DNA of 64,000 nucleotides from Methylotenera oryzisoli (GTDB lineage Bacteria; Pseudomonadota; Gammaproteobacteria; Burkholderiales; Methylophilaceae). The notes beneath the pieces are model-generated. The model was not told where the DNA came from. It was given only the letters and a program-made list of their open reading frames with translations, and did not search any database. Position numbers and translations under genes: made by a program. The number at the start of each line of letters is the position of its first letter. Positions within the stretch are counted from its first letter, which is position 1. Location: positions 1 through 64,000 of the forward strand of contig CAMBZE010000002.1 of assembly GCA_945872425.1 (NCBI GenBank). The letters are read 5' to 3'. Of the stretch, positions 19,580-29,186 are shown one piece after another.

Positions 19580-20032
19580 CTAGTGCGAAACTCTGGTAGC
19601 ACCGCCGCTTTCAATCAGTCGTACTTTTTCACCTGCCTTAAATGGCTCATCCGCTTCTTGTACGACAGCGACCAAACCGCCGCCATCCAATTTAACGGTA
19701 ATTTCCAACCCGTCTTTACGGGTGAGGGCTTCTTCAGCGGCTGCACCTGCAATGCCCCCGACGACAGCGCCCGCAACAGCACCCACTGTACTGCCACGCC
19801 CATGACCTACTGAGCTACCGGCAATACCGCCAACAGCAGCTCCTGCAATGGTGCCGATTTGTGATTTCGTGCCTTCAAGTTTAACTTGGCGCACGCTTTC
19901 TACCACACCTGTTTTAACAGTTTGCACTTTACGAGCTTCGTCGCGGCTATATACGCTGCCAGAGTTAGAACTTGCACATGCCGCTAAGAACAAGCTTAAC
20001 AGCCCGATTACTACCAGTTGAGTTGTACGCAT
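19580..20032 (-). CDS. Glycine-zipper outer membrane lipoprotein, SlyB/Pcp family
   Basis: A 150-residue lipoprotein: signal peptide MRTTQLVVIGLLSLFLAAC with lipobox LAAC, so Cys19 should be lipidated. The middle (about residues 60-100) is a double glycine zipper (IGTIAGAAVGGIAGSSVGHGRGSTVGAVAGAVVGGIAG) expected to pack as two membrane-embedded helices, followed by a small beta domain (about 107-145). This is the SlyB/17 kDa surface antigen architecture, tied to outer membrane stability. An AGGAGG-like site (CAGGAGGAAACC on the minus strand) precedes the ATG. Single gene between olsB and the PfkB kinase. Confidence 0.88.
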   Translation of the reverse strand: MRTTQLVVIGLLSLFLAACASSNSGSVYSRDEARKVQTVKTGVVESVRQVKLEGTKSQIGTIAGAAVGGIAGSSVGHGRGSTVGAVAGAVVGGIAGAAAEEALTRKDGLEITVKLDGGGLVAVVQEADEPFKAGEKVRLIESGGATRVSH

Positions 20033-20064
20033 TTTGGTTTCCTCCTGATTGATTCTAAACGCAT

Positions 20065-21021
20065 TTATTTAGTTAAGGTTTCACCGGCGAGCGATTCATT
20101 TACCAATGCCTGAGTGTAGATAGCCTCAATGTCATCGCGTGTCGGCGTGTGGTTTTGTCCGCCACGACTGGCAATTTTAATTGCCCCCATGGTTGCCGCC
20201 AATCTACCGCAGGTTGGCCAATCCCACCCTTTTGCTATCCCATATAATAGGCCAGCGCGATAGGCATCACCGCAACCAGTTGGATCAACAATCCTTTCCG
20301 CCTTAACGCATGGAATATCGAAGCGTTGACCCTCTGCATAAATCTGTGAGCCATTGCCGCCTAGTGTAACAATGAGTGCTTTTACCTTACACGCTAATTC
20401 ATCAAGCGACAACCCTGTTTTGTCCTGTATGATTTGCGACTCATAATCATTCACCGCTAAATAATCGGCCATTTCAATGAAATATAAAAGCTCTTCACCA
20501 TTGAACATTGGCAAGCCTTGGCCGGGGTCGAACAAGAACGGGATGCCGACCTCAAAACATTCACGCGCATGCTGAAACATACCATCGCGCCCATCAGGGG
20601 CAATCACCGCTAGGTTTACATTGATAGCTTCATTGACGCTGTTTTGGTGAGATTCAATCATCGCACCCGGGTGAAAGGCAGTTATCTGATTGTCGTCGGT
20701 GTCGGTGGTGATAAAAGCTTGCGCAGTAAAGCTATTGGGGATAATTTTGATGTGCGAAGTGTTAAGCTGATTTTTGTTCAGCCATTGCGTGTAAGTGGCA
20801 AAATCTTCACCCGCCGTTGCCATGATGAGCGGGTTACCATCAAGCAGTTGCAAATTGTAGGCAATGTTGCCTGCGGTGCCGCCAAACTCACGCCGCATTT
20901 CCGGTACATAAAATGCCACACTCAGCGCATGAATTTTATCGGGCAAGATATGATTTTTAAATTGATCTTGAAACACCATGATGGTGTCGAAGGCAAGTGA
21001 ACCGCAAATAAGAGTATGCAT
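20065..21021 (-). CDS. PfkB-family carbohydrate / nucleoside kinase
   Basis: A 318-residue ribokinase-fold enzyme. N-terminal signature FGGTAGNIAYNLQLLDG near residue 46 and C-terminal ATP and catalytic motif VDPTGCGDAYRAGLLYG near residue 237, with the catalytic aspartate in GCGDAY. Homologues in this clade are annotated as sugar or adenosine kinase; the substrate cannot be fixed from sequence. No ribosome-binding site is visible before the ATG, and a 14-bp hairpin ends 5 bases upstream of it. It lies downstream of tlpA-hemJ on the same strand. Confidence 0.85.
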   Translation of the reverse strand: MHTLICGSLAFDTIMVFQDQFKNHILPDKIHALSVAFYVPEMRREFGGTAGNIAYNLQLLDGNPLIMATAGEDFATYTQWLNKNQLNTSHIKIIPNSFTAQAFITTDTDDNQITAFHPGAMIESHQNSVNEAINVNLAVIAPDGRDGMFQHARECFEVGIPFLFDPGQGLPMFNGEELLYFIEMADYLAVNDYESQIIQDKTGLSLDELACKVKALIVTLGGNGSQIYAEGQRFDIPCVKAERIVDPTGCGDAYRAGLLYGIAKGWDWPTCGRLAATMGAIKIASRGGQNHTPTRDDIEAIYTQALVNESLAGETLTK

Positions 21022-21025
21022 GAGA

Positions 21026-21054
21026 ATAATAGGTGTTTTGAAAACACCTATTAT
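21026..21054 (-). repeat. 14-bp hairpin directly upstream of the PfkB kinase start codon
   Basis: ATAATAGGTGTTTT (21026-21039) and AAAACACCTATTAT (21041-21054) are exact reverse complements. The structure lies between hemJ and the PfkB gene on the minus strand and has no T-run beyond it, so it is either a weak terminator for tlpA-hemJ or a translation-control hairpin for the kinase. Confidence 0.85.
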
Positions 21055-21099
21055 CTTAGGTATTTGCCTATGCAGGCAAGCTTAACTAGGCTTCGCTAA

Positions 21100-21525
21100 T
21101 TAAAAAGGTTTTACTATGACGAGTATTACCACAGCACTTAATACCAGAACCGGCAGTTCATTAAACCATCTATACCAGATATGACTATGCTGATTGATAT
21201 TGCGACTAAAGTCATTGACGAGCTTTCCGCAATACAAGTGGTAGGCAATAAGCACGGTGACGAGTGTTAATTTAGCATGCATCCAGCCACCAGAGAAATC
21301 GTAACCTAGCCATAACCAAATGCCAAAGCCTAATGCCAGCAGGGCAAGCGGCAACATGAAACGATATAGCTTATGCTCCATAAGTTTTAAGCGCTCAGAG
21401 GCTACGCTATCAGATGCCTCGGTATCCAGCACCATGGCATGATTTACAAATAATCTAGGCAGGTAAAATAATCCGGCAAACCAGCCCATCACAAAAATAA
21501 TATGGAATGATTTAATCCAGAGCAT
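21100..21525 (-). CDS. hemJ: Protoporphyrinogen IX oxidase, HemJ family (CopD/UPF0093-like)
   Basis: A 141-residue membrane protein with four predicted helices. The N-terminus LWIKSFHIIFVMGWFAGLFYLPRLFV, with its conserved histidine near residue 8, is typical of HemJ, which oxidises protoporphyrinogen IX in haem synthesis in bacteria lacking HemG/HemY. The ATG overlaps the tlpA stop codon (TGATG), so translation is probably coupled. The family was formerly annotated as a CopD-like or hypothetical membrane protein; direct evidence for this gene is similarity only. Confidence 0.87.
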   Translation of the reverse strand: MLWIKSFHIIFVMGWFAGLFYLPRLFVNHAMVLDTEASDSVASERLKLMEHKLYRFMLPLALLALGFGIWLWLGYDFSGGWMHAKLTLVTVLIAYHLYCGKLVNDFSRNINQHSHIWYRWFNELPVLVLSAVVILVIVKPF

Positions 21526-22025
21526 CAGGGGGTTAGTTCCTTGTTGAGTAATTGGTGTAGTGCGTTGAAATCCAATTCACCTATGGTGCGCTGCAATAGG
21601 TGACCCTGTTTATTGTAAATAAATGCGGTAGGCGTCAGGTTTACTTGACCAAATTTATTAGATACTTCAGCCGAGCTGTCATGCATGACTGGGAAAGGCA
21701 ATGACTGGGATTTGCTGTAATTCAGTACTTGGGTTATCTGATCGTAGTGCATGGCTACGGCTATCACTTCCAGGCCTTTGGTGTGATATTGCTTATAAGT
21801 TTTAATGAGTTCAGGCATCTCTTTAATGCAACCCGGGCAGTCGGTTGCCCAAAAGTTTACTAACACGACTTTGCCTTTTAATGCGCTCATGGAAATTTGT
21901 TTGCCGTCGATGGTAGTAAATGTCACATCAGGTGCAACGGGCTTATGGCTTAATTGCCATGCTAACAGACCAAGCAGGGCAACAACGATAATGGGTAATA
22001 GTGATTTTTTTAATAAATGATTCAT
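21525..22025 (-). CDS. TlpA-like membrane-anchored thiol-disulfide oxidoreductase
   Basis: A 166-residue protein with an N-terminal anchor (about residues 8-24, LLPIIVVALLGLLAWQL) and a periplasmic thioredoxin fold. The active site is FWATDCPGC with cysteines 63 and 66; the cis-proline loop is VNLTPTAFIYN near 131. The family reduces apocytochrome c or copper-binding proteins in the periplasm. It is translationally coupled to hemJ downstream, so the pair may both serve haem or cytochrome maturation (inference). The CPGC centre differs from the classic CPPC of DsbE. Confidence 0.88.
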   Translation of the reverse strand: MNHLLKKSLLPIIVVALLGLLAWQLSHKPVAPDVTFTTIDGKQISMSALKGKVVLVNFWATDCPGCIKEMPELIKTYKQYHTKGLEVIAVAMHYDQITQVLNYSKSQSLPFPVMHDSSAEVSNKFGQVNLTPTAFIYNKQGHLLQRTIGELDFNALHQLLNKELTP

Positions 22026-22182
22026 GATGCTAGTGTAACGTTTTCACATGGCCCGTCTAGAGTATTTGTTAAAAAATAACCGCTTGAGTTTATCAATAAC
22101 CATAAAACGGTTGCGCTTATTTGCTGGTTCACAGCATGTTACAATGTCGCTTTTAATAGCAAAGCTATTTATCAAAAAATAA

Positions 22183-25100
22183 ATGAACGCACCTCTACCC
22201 GGCAGTATTCTTCACGCAGAACCTCGGTCTGCATCGCGCCTGCGCGAAATCCCTTACAATTACACCTCGTTCTCAGACCGTGAAATCGTCATTCGGTTTC
22301 TGGGTGAGGAAATTTGGGGCATTCTAAACGAATTACGCGGCGAGCGTAAAACTGGCCGTTCAGCACGCATGTTGTTTGAAGTGCTTGGGGACTTATGGGT
22401 AGTGACACGCAACCCATATTTGCAGGATGACTTGTTAGAAAATCCAAAACGTCGCAAAGCCCTAGTGGATGCTTTGCATCATCGCATCGCTGCGATTGAT
22501 GAGCGCCGAATGAGCAGTGGTGATCATGATGGCACAGGTAATGCAAAAGTTTTGAAATTGGTAGTAGCTGCGCGTCAAGCGGTGACTCAGTTTGAAGATT
22601 TTTTCAAGCTAACTGCTAATCTACGTAGAAAAGCACTCGCCAGATTCACAAAAATTACCCGCAAAGATAATGTACAGTTTGATGGCCTAGCGCGCGTGTC
22701 ACACGTCACTGACGCTACCGACTGGCGTGTTGAATACCCCTTTGTTGTACTGAATCCTGATACTGAAAAAGAAATTGCTGCATTGGTGCGAGCTTGTATT
22801 GAGTTAGGACTCACTATCATTCCGCGTGGCGGTGGTACTGGCTATACCGGTGGTGCGATCCCGCTCACACCACTGTCGGCGGTGATTAACACTGAAAAGT
22901 TAGATCGGCATACTGGTGTGCAAATGCGCACCCTGCCTGGTGTTGCGCGCCAGGTGGCGACCATCGAGTGTGGTGCGGGCGTGGTGACGCGCCGTGCCAT
23001 GGAGGCTGCGAGCGATGCCGGTTTGGAGTTTGCTTGCGACCCGACCAGTGCTGATGCTTCTTGCATTGGCGGTAATGTGGCAATGAATGCAGGCGGCAAA
23101 AAGGCTGTGCTGTGGGGAACGGCGTTAGACAACCTTGCTTCATGGCGCATGGTAACGCCGGATGCCGAGTGGCTGGAGGTAGAGCGCCTGGATCATAATT
23201 TAGGCAAAATTCATGATATTGAAACTGCGCGTTTCAAAATTAGTCGCTATAGCGACGACATGAAAACTTTGCTGGCAGAGCCTGAGATTTTAGAGATTCC
23301 GGGGCCAAGTTTCCGCAAAGTTGGTCTAGGTAAAGATGTGACTGACAAGTTTTTATCAGGCTTGCCTGGCATTCAAAAAGAAGGTTGTGACGGCTTAATT
23401 ACCAGTGCCACGTTTATTTTGCATCGTATGCCTAAGTATGTGCGCACCATTGCTTTGGAGTTTTTTGGCAACGTTTCACACGCCGTACCTGCGATTGTAG
23501 AAATTAAAGATTATCTTGATGCGACCGCAAAGCAAGAGCCGGCTGTCATTATGGCGGGCTTGGAGCATATGGATGAACGCTACATTAAAGCGGTTGGCTA
23601 TGCCACTAAGGCTGCGCGTCAGCAACGCCCTAAAATGGTGTTGATTGCAGATATTGCTTCGGATGATGAAAATGCCGTAGGCGAAGCTGCATCTGCGATG
23701 GTGCGTATGTGTAATGCCCGCAATGGCGAAGGTTTTATTGCGGTATCAAGCGAGGCCCGCAAAAAGTTTTGGTTGGACCGTGCGCGCACTGCGGCGATTG
23801 CCAAGCATACCAATGCGTTCAAAATCAATGAGGATGTGGTGATTCCATTGCCACGTTTGGGCGAATATTCAGATGGTATCGAGCGTATTAACATTGAGTT
23901 TTCCATCAATAACAAACTCAAGTTATTGGATGCTTTAGAAATTTGTATGCAAGGGGACTTGCCATTACAAGCGGATGAAGATGGCAATGCTGACATTGAG
24001 ATGGTGAAAACCAAGCAAGTCATGGTGCTGGAATTGCTCAGTGATTTACGCACGCGCTGGAGTTTAATACTTAACAATCTGGATGCACCGGTTTCTGCGC
24101 TGGGTGAGCAGGGCGCCGCGTATGCACAATATGAAAATATATTCCGTGCGGTGCAGTCTTACGATTTGCGTATCTCTTGGAAACGTGAATTAAAACGTCC
24201 AATGGCAGATATATTTGCCGGGCGCGAGTATCAAAAAATTCTTGACCGCTTTGATGAAATCCACAAAAAAGTACTAAAAAGCCGCGTGTTTGTTGCTTTG
24301 CACATGCATGCGGGTGATGGCAATGTACATACTAATATCCCAGTCAACTCCGATGATTACGAGATGATGAAGCAGGCCCATGAAGCTGTCGCGCGCGTGA
24401 TGGCGTTGGCAAAAGGGCTGGATGGCGTAATTTCTGGCGAGCACGGCATTGGCATTACCAAGATGGAGTTCTTGGAACAAGCCACCATTGATTCATTTAC
24501 TGCCTATAAAAACAAAGTTGACCCGAATGGGCACTTTAATAAAGGAAAATTGTTAGCGGGTTCTGGGCTGGATAATGCCTATACGCCCAGCTTTGGCTTG
24601 TTAGAGCAAGAGTCTATCATCATGGAGCAGTCTGCCATCGGTGGAATTGCGGACTCAATCAGTGATTGTTTGCGTTGCGGCAAATGCAAGCCGGTGTGTA
24701 CCACGCATGTGCCACGTGCGAACCTTTTATACTCACCACGCAATAAAATTTTGGCGACATCTTTGCTCATCGAGGCTTTCTTGTATGAAGAGCAAACCCG
24801 TCGCGGCATCTCACTCAAGCATTTTGATGAGTTTAATGATGTGGCTGATCATTGTACGGTGTGTCACAAATGCTTGAATCCATGTCCTGTGGATATTGAT
24901 TTTGGTGATGTGTCTGTTGCTATGCGTAATTTTTTACGCGCGCAGGGTAAAAAGCAATTTAACCCAGGCACAGCTGTTGGTATGGCGTTTTTAAATGCAA
25001 AAGATCCAGCAACCATTAAGCTGTTGCGCACAGTGATGATAGGTTGGGGCTACAAAGCACAAAACTTGGCGCATAGCTTAGCTAAAAGGTTTGGTCTGCT

Positions 25101-26076
25101 TAGCAACAAAAAACTGCCCCCTGCAACCGTGGGCAAGCCGGAAATCAAGGCGCAGATGATTCATTTTATCAATCGCCCTATGCCGAAGAAGATGCAGTCT
25201 AAAACCTCACGTGCCATGCTTGGTGTAGAAGATGACCACATGATTCCTGTCATCCGCAACCCGCAAAAAGTCACGGAAGATTCCGAAGCCGTATTCTATT
25301 TCCCGGGTTGTGGCTCTGAGCGTTTATTTTCAAACGTAGGTCTGGCCACGCAAGCAATGTTGTATGAAGTGGGGGCGATTACCGTATTGCCGCCCGGCTA
25401 TTTATGTTGCGGCTATCCGCAAACCTCTGCGGGCAATCATGACAAAGGCCAGGAAATTACAGCGGATAATCGCGTGCTGTTTCATCGCGTGGCAAATACG
25501 CTGAATTATCTCGACATTAAAACAGTGATTGTGTCTTGCGGCACCTGCATGGACCAATTGCAGAAATACGAGTTTGAAAAAATATTCCCCGGTTGCCGCT
25601 TGTTGGATATTCACGAATATTTGATGGAGAAAGATATGCGCCTGCAAGGGGTTACCGGTACGCGCTATATGTACCATGACCCATGCCACACTCCAATGAA
25701 AACGTATAAGCCACTAGACGTGACTAAATCGCTTATGGGACAAGATGTTGCACTTAATGACCGCTGTTGTGGCGAAAGCGGTACATTTGCCGTTGCCCGC
25801 CCAGATATTGCCACGCAGGTGAAAATGCGTAAGCAGGAGGAGTTGGAAAAAGGCGTGGAGAAAATGGGCTTAACGGTAGGCGCACCAGAGGAAAAAGTGA
25901 AAATTCTTACTTCATGTCCAAGTTGTCTGCAAGGGTTGGCTCGTTATGGTGAAGACACCGGAATTGAAGCCGACTATATTGTGGTGGAAATGGCAAAACA
26001 TATTCTGGGCGAAAACTGGATGCAGGACTATGTTCAGAAAGCGAATAACGGTGGGATAGAGAAGGTGCTGTTATAA
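22183..26076 (+). CDS. FAD/FMN-linked dehydrogenase fused to iron-sulfur reductase (D-lactate/glycolate dehydrogenase-like)
   Basis: A 1297-residue multidomain protein. Residues about 1-140 are a DUF3683-type N-terminus ([20 protein letters not shown]). The FAD-binding PCMH domain runs from about 185 to 370 ([15 protein letters not shown]), followed by an FAD-oxidase C-terminal domain to about 805 ([22 protein letters not shown]). Two 4Fe-4S clusters come next: [11 protein letters not shown] (C829-C839) and [12 protein letters not shown] (C891-C901). Two CCG domains close the protein ([10 protein letters not shown] near 1075, CCGESGTFA near 1190). The arrangement fits a membrane-associated 2-hydroxyacid (D-lactate, glycolate or D-2-hydroxyglutarate type) dehydrogenase passing electrons to quinone. 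The substrate is unknown. It is divergent from tlpA-hemJ. Confidence 0.85.
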   Translation: MNAPLPGSILHAEPRSASRLREIPYNYTSFSDREIVIRFLGEEIWGILNELRGERKTGRSARMLFEVLGDLWVVTRNPYLQDDLLENPKRRKALVDALHHRIAAIDERRMSSGDHDGTGNAKVLKLVVAARQAVTQFEDFFKLTANLRRKALARFTKITRKDNVQFDGLARVSHVTDATDWRVEYPFVVLNPDTEKEIAALVRACIELGLTIIPRGGGTGYTGGAIPLTPLSAVINTEKLDRHTGVQMRTLPGVARQVATIECGAGVVTRRAMEAASDAGLEFACDPTSADASCIGGNVAMNAGGKKAVLWGTALDNLASWRMVTPDAEWLEVERLDHNLGKIHDIETARFKISRYSDDMKTLLAEPEILEIPGPSFRKVGLGKDVTDKFLSGLPGIQKEGCDGLITSATFILHRMPKYVRTIALEFFGNVSHAVPAIVEIKDYLDATAKQEPAVIMAGLEHMDERYIKAVGYATKAARQQRPKMVLIADIASDDENAVGEAASAMVRMCNARNGEGFIAVSSEARKKFWLDRARTAAIAKHTNAFKINEDVVIPLPRLGEYSDGIERINIEFSINNKLKLLDALEICMQGDLPLQADEDGNADIEMVKTKQVMVLELLSDLRTRWSLILNNLDAPVSALGEQGAAYAQYENIFRAVQSYDLRISWKRELKRPMADIFAGREYQKILDRFDEIHKKVLKSRVFVALHMHAGDGNVHTNIPVNSDDYEMMKQAHEAVARVMALAKGLDGVISGEHGIGITKMEFLEQATIDSFTAYKNKVDPNGHFNKGKLLAGSGLDNAYTPSFGLLEQESIIMEQSAIGGIADSISDCLRCGKCKPVCTTHVPRANLLYSPRNKILATSLLIEAFLYEEQTRRGISLKHFDEFNDVADHCTVCHKCLNPCPVDIDFGDVSVAMRNFLRAQGKKQFNPGTAVGMAFLNAKDPATIKLLRTVMIGWGYKAQNLAHSLAKRFGLLSNKKLPPATVGKPEIKAQMIHFINRPMPKKMQSKTSRAMLGVEDDHMIPVIRNPQKVTEDSEAVFYFPGCGSERLFSNVGLATQAMLYEVGAITVLPPGYLCCGYPQTSAGNHDKGQEITADNRVLFHRVANTLNYLDIKTVIVSCGTCMDQLQKYEFEKIFPGCRLLDIHEYLMEKDMRLQGVTGTRYMYHDPCHTPMKTYKPLDVTKSLMGQDVALNDRCCGESGTFAVARPDIATQVKMRKQEELEKGVEKMGLTVGAPEEKVKILTSCPSCLQGLARYGEDTGIEADYIVVEMAKHILGENWMQDYVQKANNGGIEKVLL

Positions 26077-26089
26077 AAGTTAAGAAAAT

Positions 26090-26830
26090 TTAAAATGGCA
26101 AAAAGAACGCCGTAGCAAGATTTTGCATGACGCGTGAAATAAGCCGCTGAGATTTTTCTGCAAGTGCAATGGCGTACAAGTCTGTTCGACCGATCATTTT
26201 TCCGAATTCGCGTTCAAATGATAAGTTCTTTTCGGTATCATTAATTTCATTGGTGAGTAAAAAAAGCGCGCCGTTGCTATCGCGCGCATTTGAGAGCTTC
26301 CATACCGCAATTTCTATGTTTCTGGCGACATTATAAAGACGCTGTGGATCTAAACTGTCAGTAAAATAAAAATCGGTTTTATCGTTATGCGCTTTAAGCA
26401 GCATGGTGTGCAGGCCTACAATAAATGGCAGCACACGATCGCCAGTGTAGTCCGGCTTAAACGTTAAAAAAATCGCATCTGTCCCTTGCAGATTATTAAT
26501 TTCTGCAAACTGAAAATGGTGTTGCGCGCCACCATCAAATACCCAGGTCACCATTTTTTCTGCAACGTCAGCGGTGCTCTTTTGTAACTCACGTGGGTTA
26601 CGTTTATAAAGCTTAAACATCAATAGGCGCAAGCTCTCGGTATTTTCGCGGATTTCAACATCAGCCAAGCGGTCAAAATCGGCTTTGCCAAGCTGGTTAA
26701 TGGTGGTGCTGTCCTGTTGTTGCGGAACGGGTCTATTGGTATTGCCAACTTTAGTTGTTGTGTCGCTCGCACATGAGGGTAAGATAAATATCAGGAAAAT
26801 ACTGAAAAATAATTTAGAGGTGATTTTCAT
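26090..26830 (-). CDS. Putative lipoprotein of unknown function
   Basis: A 246-residue protein I do not recognise. The N-terminus MKITSKLFFSIFLIFILPSC is a lipoprotein signal with lipobox LPSC, so it is probably lipid-anchored in the envelope. The remainder is a mixed alpha/beta domain without catalytic motif that I can name. The track start is a TTG at 26839 only 3 bases from AAAGGGG; the ATG at 26830 gives a cleaner signal peptide. It lies 37 bases downstream of phoR, so it may be read with phoB-phoR; its stop is 13 bases from that of the convergent oxidase gene. Confidence 0.7.
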   Translation of the reverse strand: MKITSKLFFSIFLIFILPSCASDTTTKVGNTNRPVPQQQDSTTINQLGKADFDRLADVEIRENTESLRLLMFKLYKRNPRELQKSTADVAEKMVTWVFDGGAQHHFQFAEINNLQGTDAIFLTFKPDYTGDRVLPFIVGLHTMLLKAHNDKTDFYFTDSLDPQRLYNVARNIEIAVWKLSNARDSNGALFLLTNEINDTEKNLSFEREFGKMIGRTDLYAIALAEKSQRLISRVMQNLATAFFLPF

Positions 26831-26867
26831 ATCTATCAATTGCCCCTTTTAATTTCAATCGTATGGC

Positions 26868-28166
26868 TTATTTTTGTAAAGTGCGCGCTTTAGAAAATAT
26901 CGCACTGAAGGTACTTCCAGCGCCAAGCTCGCTTACAATTTCCAACTTGGCTTGATGGCGCGTAAGAATGTGTTTAACGATAGAAAGCCCTAGCCCGGTG
27001 CCGCCTGTTTTACGGCTACGGCTACGGTCGACACGATAAAAGCGTTCTGTGAGTCTATCAATATGCTTTTGCTCAATGCCAATGCCGTTGTCGCGCACAC
27101 TAAACACCGCTTGCTCGTTGCGTAATTGCCAACTTAGGTGAATTTCACCACCTTCAGGCGTATAGCGTATCGCATTGCTGACCAAGTTGCTAAGGGCACT
27201 TTGTAGCTCATCAACTGCGCCGACCAAGTTAAGATTGGACATTGTTTCTACACTAATTTTATGTTTCCCCTGACTTAAAGCTTTTGCATCATTAAGCATC
27301 ATATTGATTAGCGACGCCATTTCAATCGGCCGATCTTCAGGGGGCTGTGTATTGCTTTCAATGAGTGAGAGTGTGAGTAAATCTTCAATCAAACGGCGCA
27401 TACGCGTCGTTTGCTCTTGCATCATGTCAAAATAATTACGTATGCTTATGGGAATAACGCCATCCATGTCTGATAGCGTTTCAATAAAGCCACTGACTAC
27501 CGTAAGTGGCGTGCGCAATTCGTGTGAAACATTGGCAATAAAATCGCGGCGCATGGAATCAACTTTTTCAATTTGGGTAACATCTCGACTGATTAACAAC
27601 TTTTGTCCAGTAGCGAGCGGGATTAGCCAGATTTCGAGGGTGGCTTCTGTATTTCTGGAATGTTTAAGTTTGAAGGGCTCGCGATAAGATTCGCTATATA
27701 AATAAGCAATAAAATCACTATTTCTAACTAAGTTGACAATCGGCAGGTTGATATCAGTGGATAAATCTAAATCCAGTTGACTCTCTGCATGCTTGGTACA
27801 CCATTCGATGTGATTGGTGGTACTGAGTATGACTAATCCATCAGGGATGGCATTGGCGGTAATGGTAAAGCGTTCTAATGCTGAATTTAATGCAGCTTGT
27901 TTTAGGGTGTTTTTTCGTTCATATTTAAGTAGCGCGCTGTAAACATCTTCCCAGATACCGGAGCCTTCCGGGATTTTTTGCAAAACAGGTGTTTTAAGCC
28001 AGCGATGTAATTGATACAACCAAACAATATGGCTCGCTAAATAAATTAAAAGACTTATTGAGAATACAAGTAGCGCAGTGACCAAACTGCTGATTAGCCA
28101 CAGAAACACGCAGATTGCGCTTAAAGCACATACGAATAATCCCGCTCTCCAACGAATATCTAGCAC
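26868..28166 (-). CDS. phoR: Phosphate regulon sensor histidine kinase
   Basis: A 432-residue membrane histidine kinase. Two N-terminal hydrophobic segments (about 9-52) are followed by a linker and PAS-like domain (about 95-195). The HisKA box FIANVSHELRTPLT has phosphoacceptor His215, and the ATPase domain has N box SNAIRYTPEGG, G1 DNGIGIE and G2 GGTGLGLSI. There is no large periplasmic sensor, as in PhoR, which senses phosphate through the Pst transporter. It lies 84 bases downstream of phoB. No pst or phoU genes are in the window. Confidence 0.92.
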   Translation of the reverse strand: MLDIRWRAGLFVCALSAICVFLWLISSLVTALLVFSISLLIYLASHIVWLYQLHRWLKTPVLQKIPEGSGIWEDVYSALLKYERKNTLKQAALNSALERFTITANAIPDGLVILSTTNHIEWCTKHAESQLDLDLSTDINLPIVNLVRNSDFIAYLYSESYREPFKLKHSRNTEATLEIWLIPLATGQKLLISRDVTQIEKVDSMRRDFIANVSHELRTPLTVVSGFIETLSDMDGVIPISIRNYFDMMQEQTTRMRRLIEDLLTLSLIESNTQPPEDRPIEMASLINMMLNDAKALSQGKHKISVETMSNLNLVGAVDELQSALSNLVSNAIRYTPEGGEIHLSWQLRNEQAVFSVRDNGIGIEQKHIDRLTERFYRVDRSRSRKTGGTGLGLSIVKHILTRHQAKLEIVSELGAGSTFSAIFSKARTLQK

Positions 28167-28250
28167 GGATTAAATTTATTCAATAGATTCATTATCTCGA
28201 TTATAGCGAGAATTTGGGTGACAAGTGGTTTTTACAGTGCGGGATTTTAG

Positions 28251-28949
28251 TTAATGATTACTATTTTGTGCTGATAAGCGATAGCCAGCTCCCCGCACGG
28301 TTTGAATCAAATCTTCATGCCCTGAAATGGATAGTGCATTGCGTAAGCGGCGAATATGTACATCTACGGTGCGATCTTCAACAAATACGCGGTCACCCCA
28401 CACTTTATCAAGTAGCTGACTGCGGCTATGTACACGTTCAGCGTTGGTCATAAAAAAATGTAGCAATCTAAATTCGGTTGGACCTAAATCTATGGTTTTT
28501 TGATTACCAGTCACGCGATGCGTCGTTGGGTCTAGCCGTAAGCCGTTTAATTCGATAGGGTCATCTGTCATTTGCGGTGCACGGCGACGCAACACTGCCT
28601 TAATTCTGGCGTTAAGTTCACGCGGGCTGAATGGCTTGGTTACGTAATCATCTGCACCCACCTCTAAACCACGGACTTTGTCGTATTCTTCACCGCGTGC
28701 AGTGAGCATGATAATTGGGATGTTTTTTGTTAAAGAGTTAGACTTTAAACTACGCGCAAACTCTAAACCATTCATCCCAGGCAGCATCCAATCCAATAAA
28801 ATTAAATCGGGGATGGTTTCACGCATGAGATCTTGTGCAATCTCAACACTTAAAGCGCGTATGGCATTATGTCCCGCTTGGGTAATGTTAAGTGCCAGCA
28901 ACTCTTGAATGGCAGGTTCATCTTCAACAACTAATATATTGGCTGGCAT
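28251..28949 (-). CDS. phoB: Phosphate regulon response regulator
   Basis: A 232-residue OmpR/PhoB-family regulator. Receiver domain 1-120 with acidic pocket VVEDEP (Asp10), phospho-acceptor Asp53 in LILLDWMLPG, and Lys in VTKPFSPREL. The winged-helix DNA-binding domain (about 130-228) contains VHIRRLRNAL and TVRGAGYRLS, typical of PhoB. A Pho box lies upstream, so it probably activates its own gene. First gene of phoB-phoR; AAGGAAAAAC lies before the ATG. Confidence 0.95.
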   Translation of the reverse strand: MPANILVVEDEPAIQELLALNITQAGHNAIRALSVEIAQDLMRETIPDLILLDWMLPGMNGLEFARSLKSNSLTKNIPIIMLTARGEEYDKVRGLEVGADDYVTKPFSPRELNARIKAVLRRRAPQMTDDPIELNGLRLDPTTHRVTGNQKTIDLGPTEFRLLHFFMTNAERVHSRSQLLDKVWGDRVFVEDRTVDVHIRRLRNALSISGHEDLIQTVRGAGYRLSAQNSNH

Positions 28950-29027
28950 GTTTTTCCTTAATCAATTTGCCTTAATAAATTCTTAAGCCTGGTCAATTTG
29001 TGACACTGGTGAGTTTATGATGTTAGT

Positions 29028-29045
29028 GTGACAAATTCATGACAA
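29028..29045 (-). promoter_or_regulatory. Pho box (PhoB binding site) upstream of phoB
   Basis: Read on the minus strand, TTGTCATGAATTTGTCAC closely matches the PhoB consensus of two 7-base direct repeats spaced by 4 bases (CTGTCAT-N4-CTGTCA). The TGTCA cores are exactly 11 bases apart, and a weaker third half-site lies 11 bases further downstream. It is about 80 bases before the phoB ATG, suited to autoactivation. Confidence 0.75.
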
Positions 29046-29131
29046 AAATTAAAGGCATTAAAATATCAAATAATGATCATAACTAAATTGCCATTTTTCT
29101 TGTTTTGTTACACCATACAATAAGTTACCAA

Positions 29132-29160
29132 TTTACAAATCTAACCAAAGTATATATAAA
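29132..29160 (+). promoter_or_regulatory. Predicted promoter of the OFA-family transporter
   Basis: TTTACA (29132-29137) and TATAAA (29155-29160) are 17 bases apart, about 27 bases before the ATG of the transporter gene. A GAGGGAG ribosome-binding site follows. Confidence 0.5.
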
Positions 29161-29186
29161 AAAAATAATTTGAGGGAGTCAATAGA

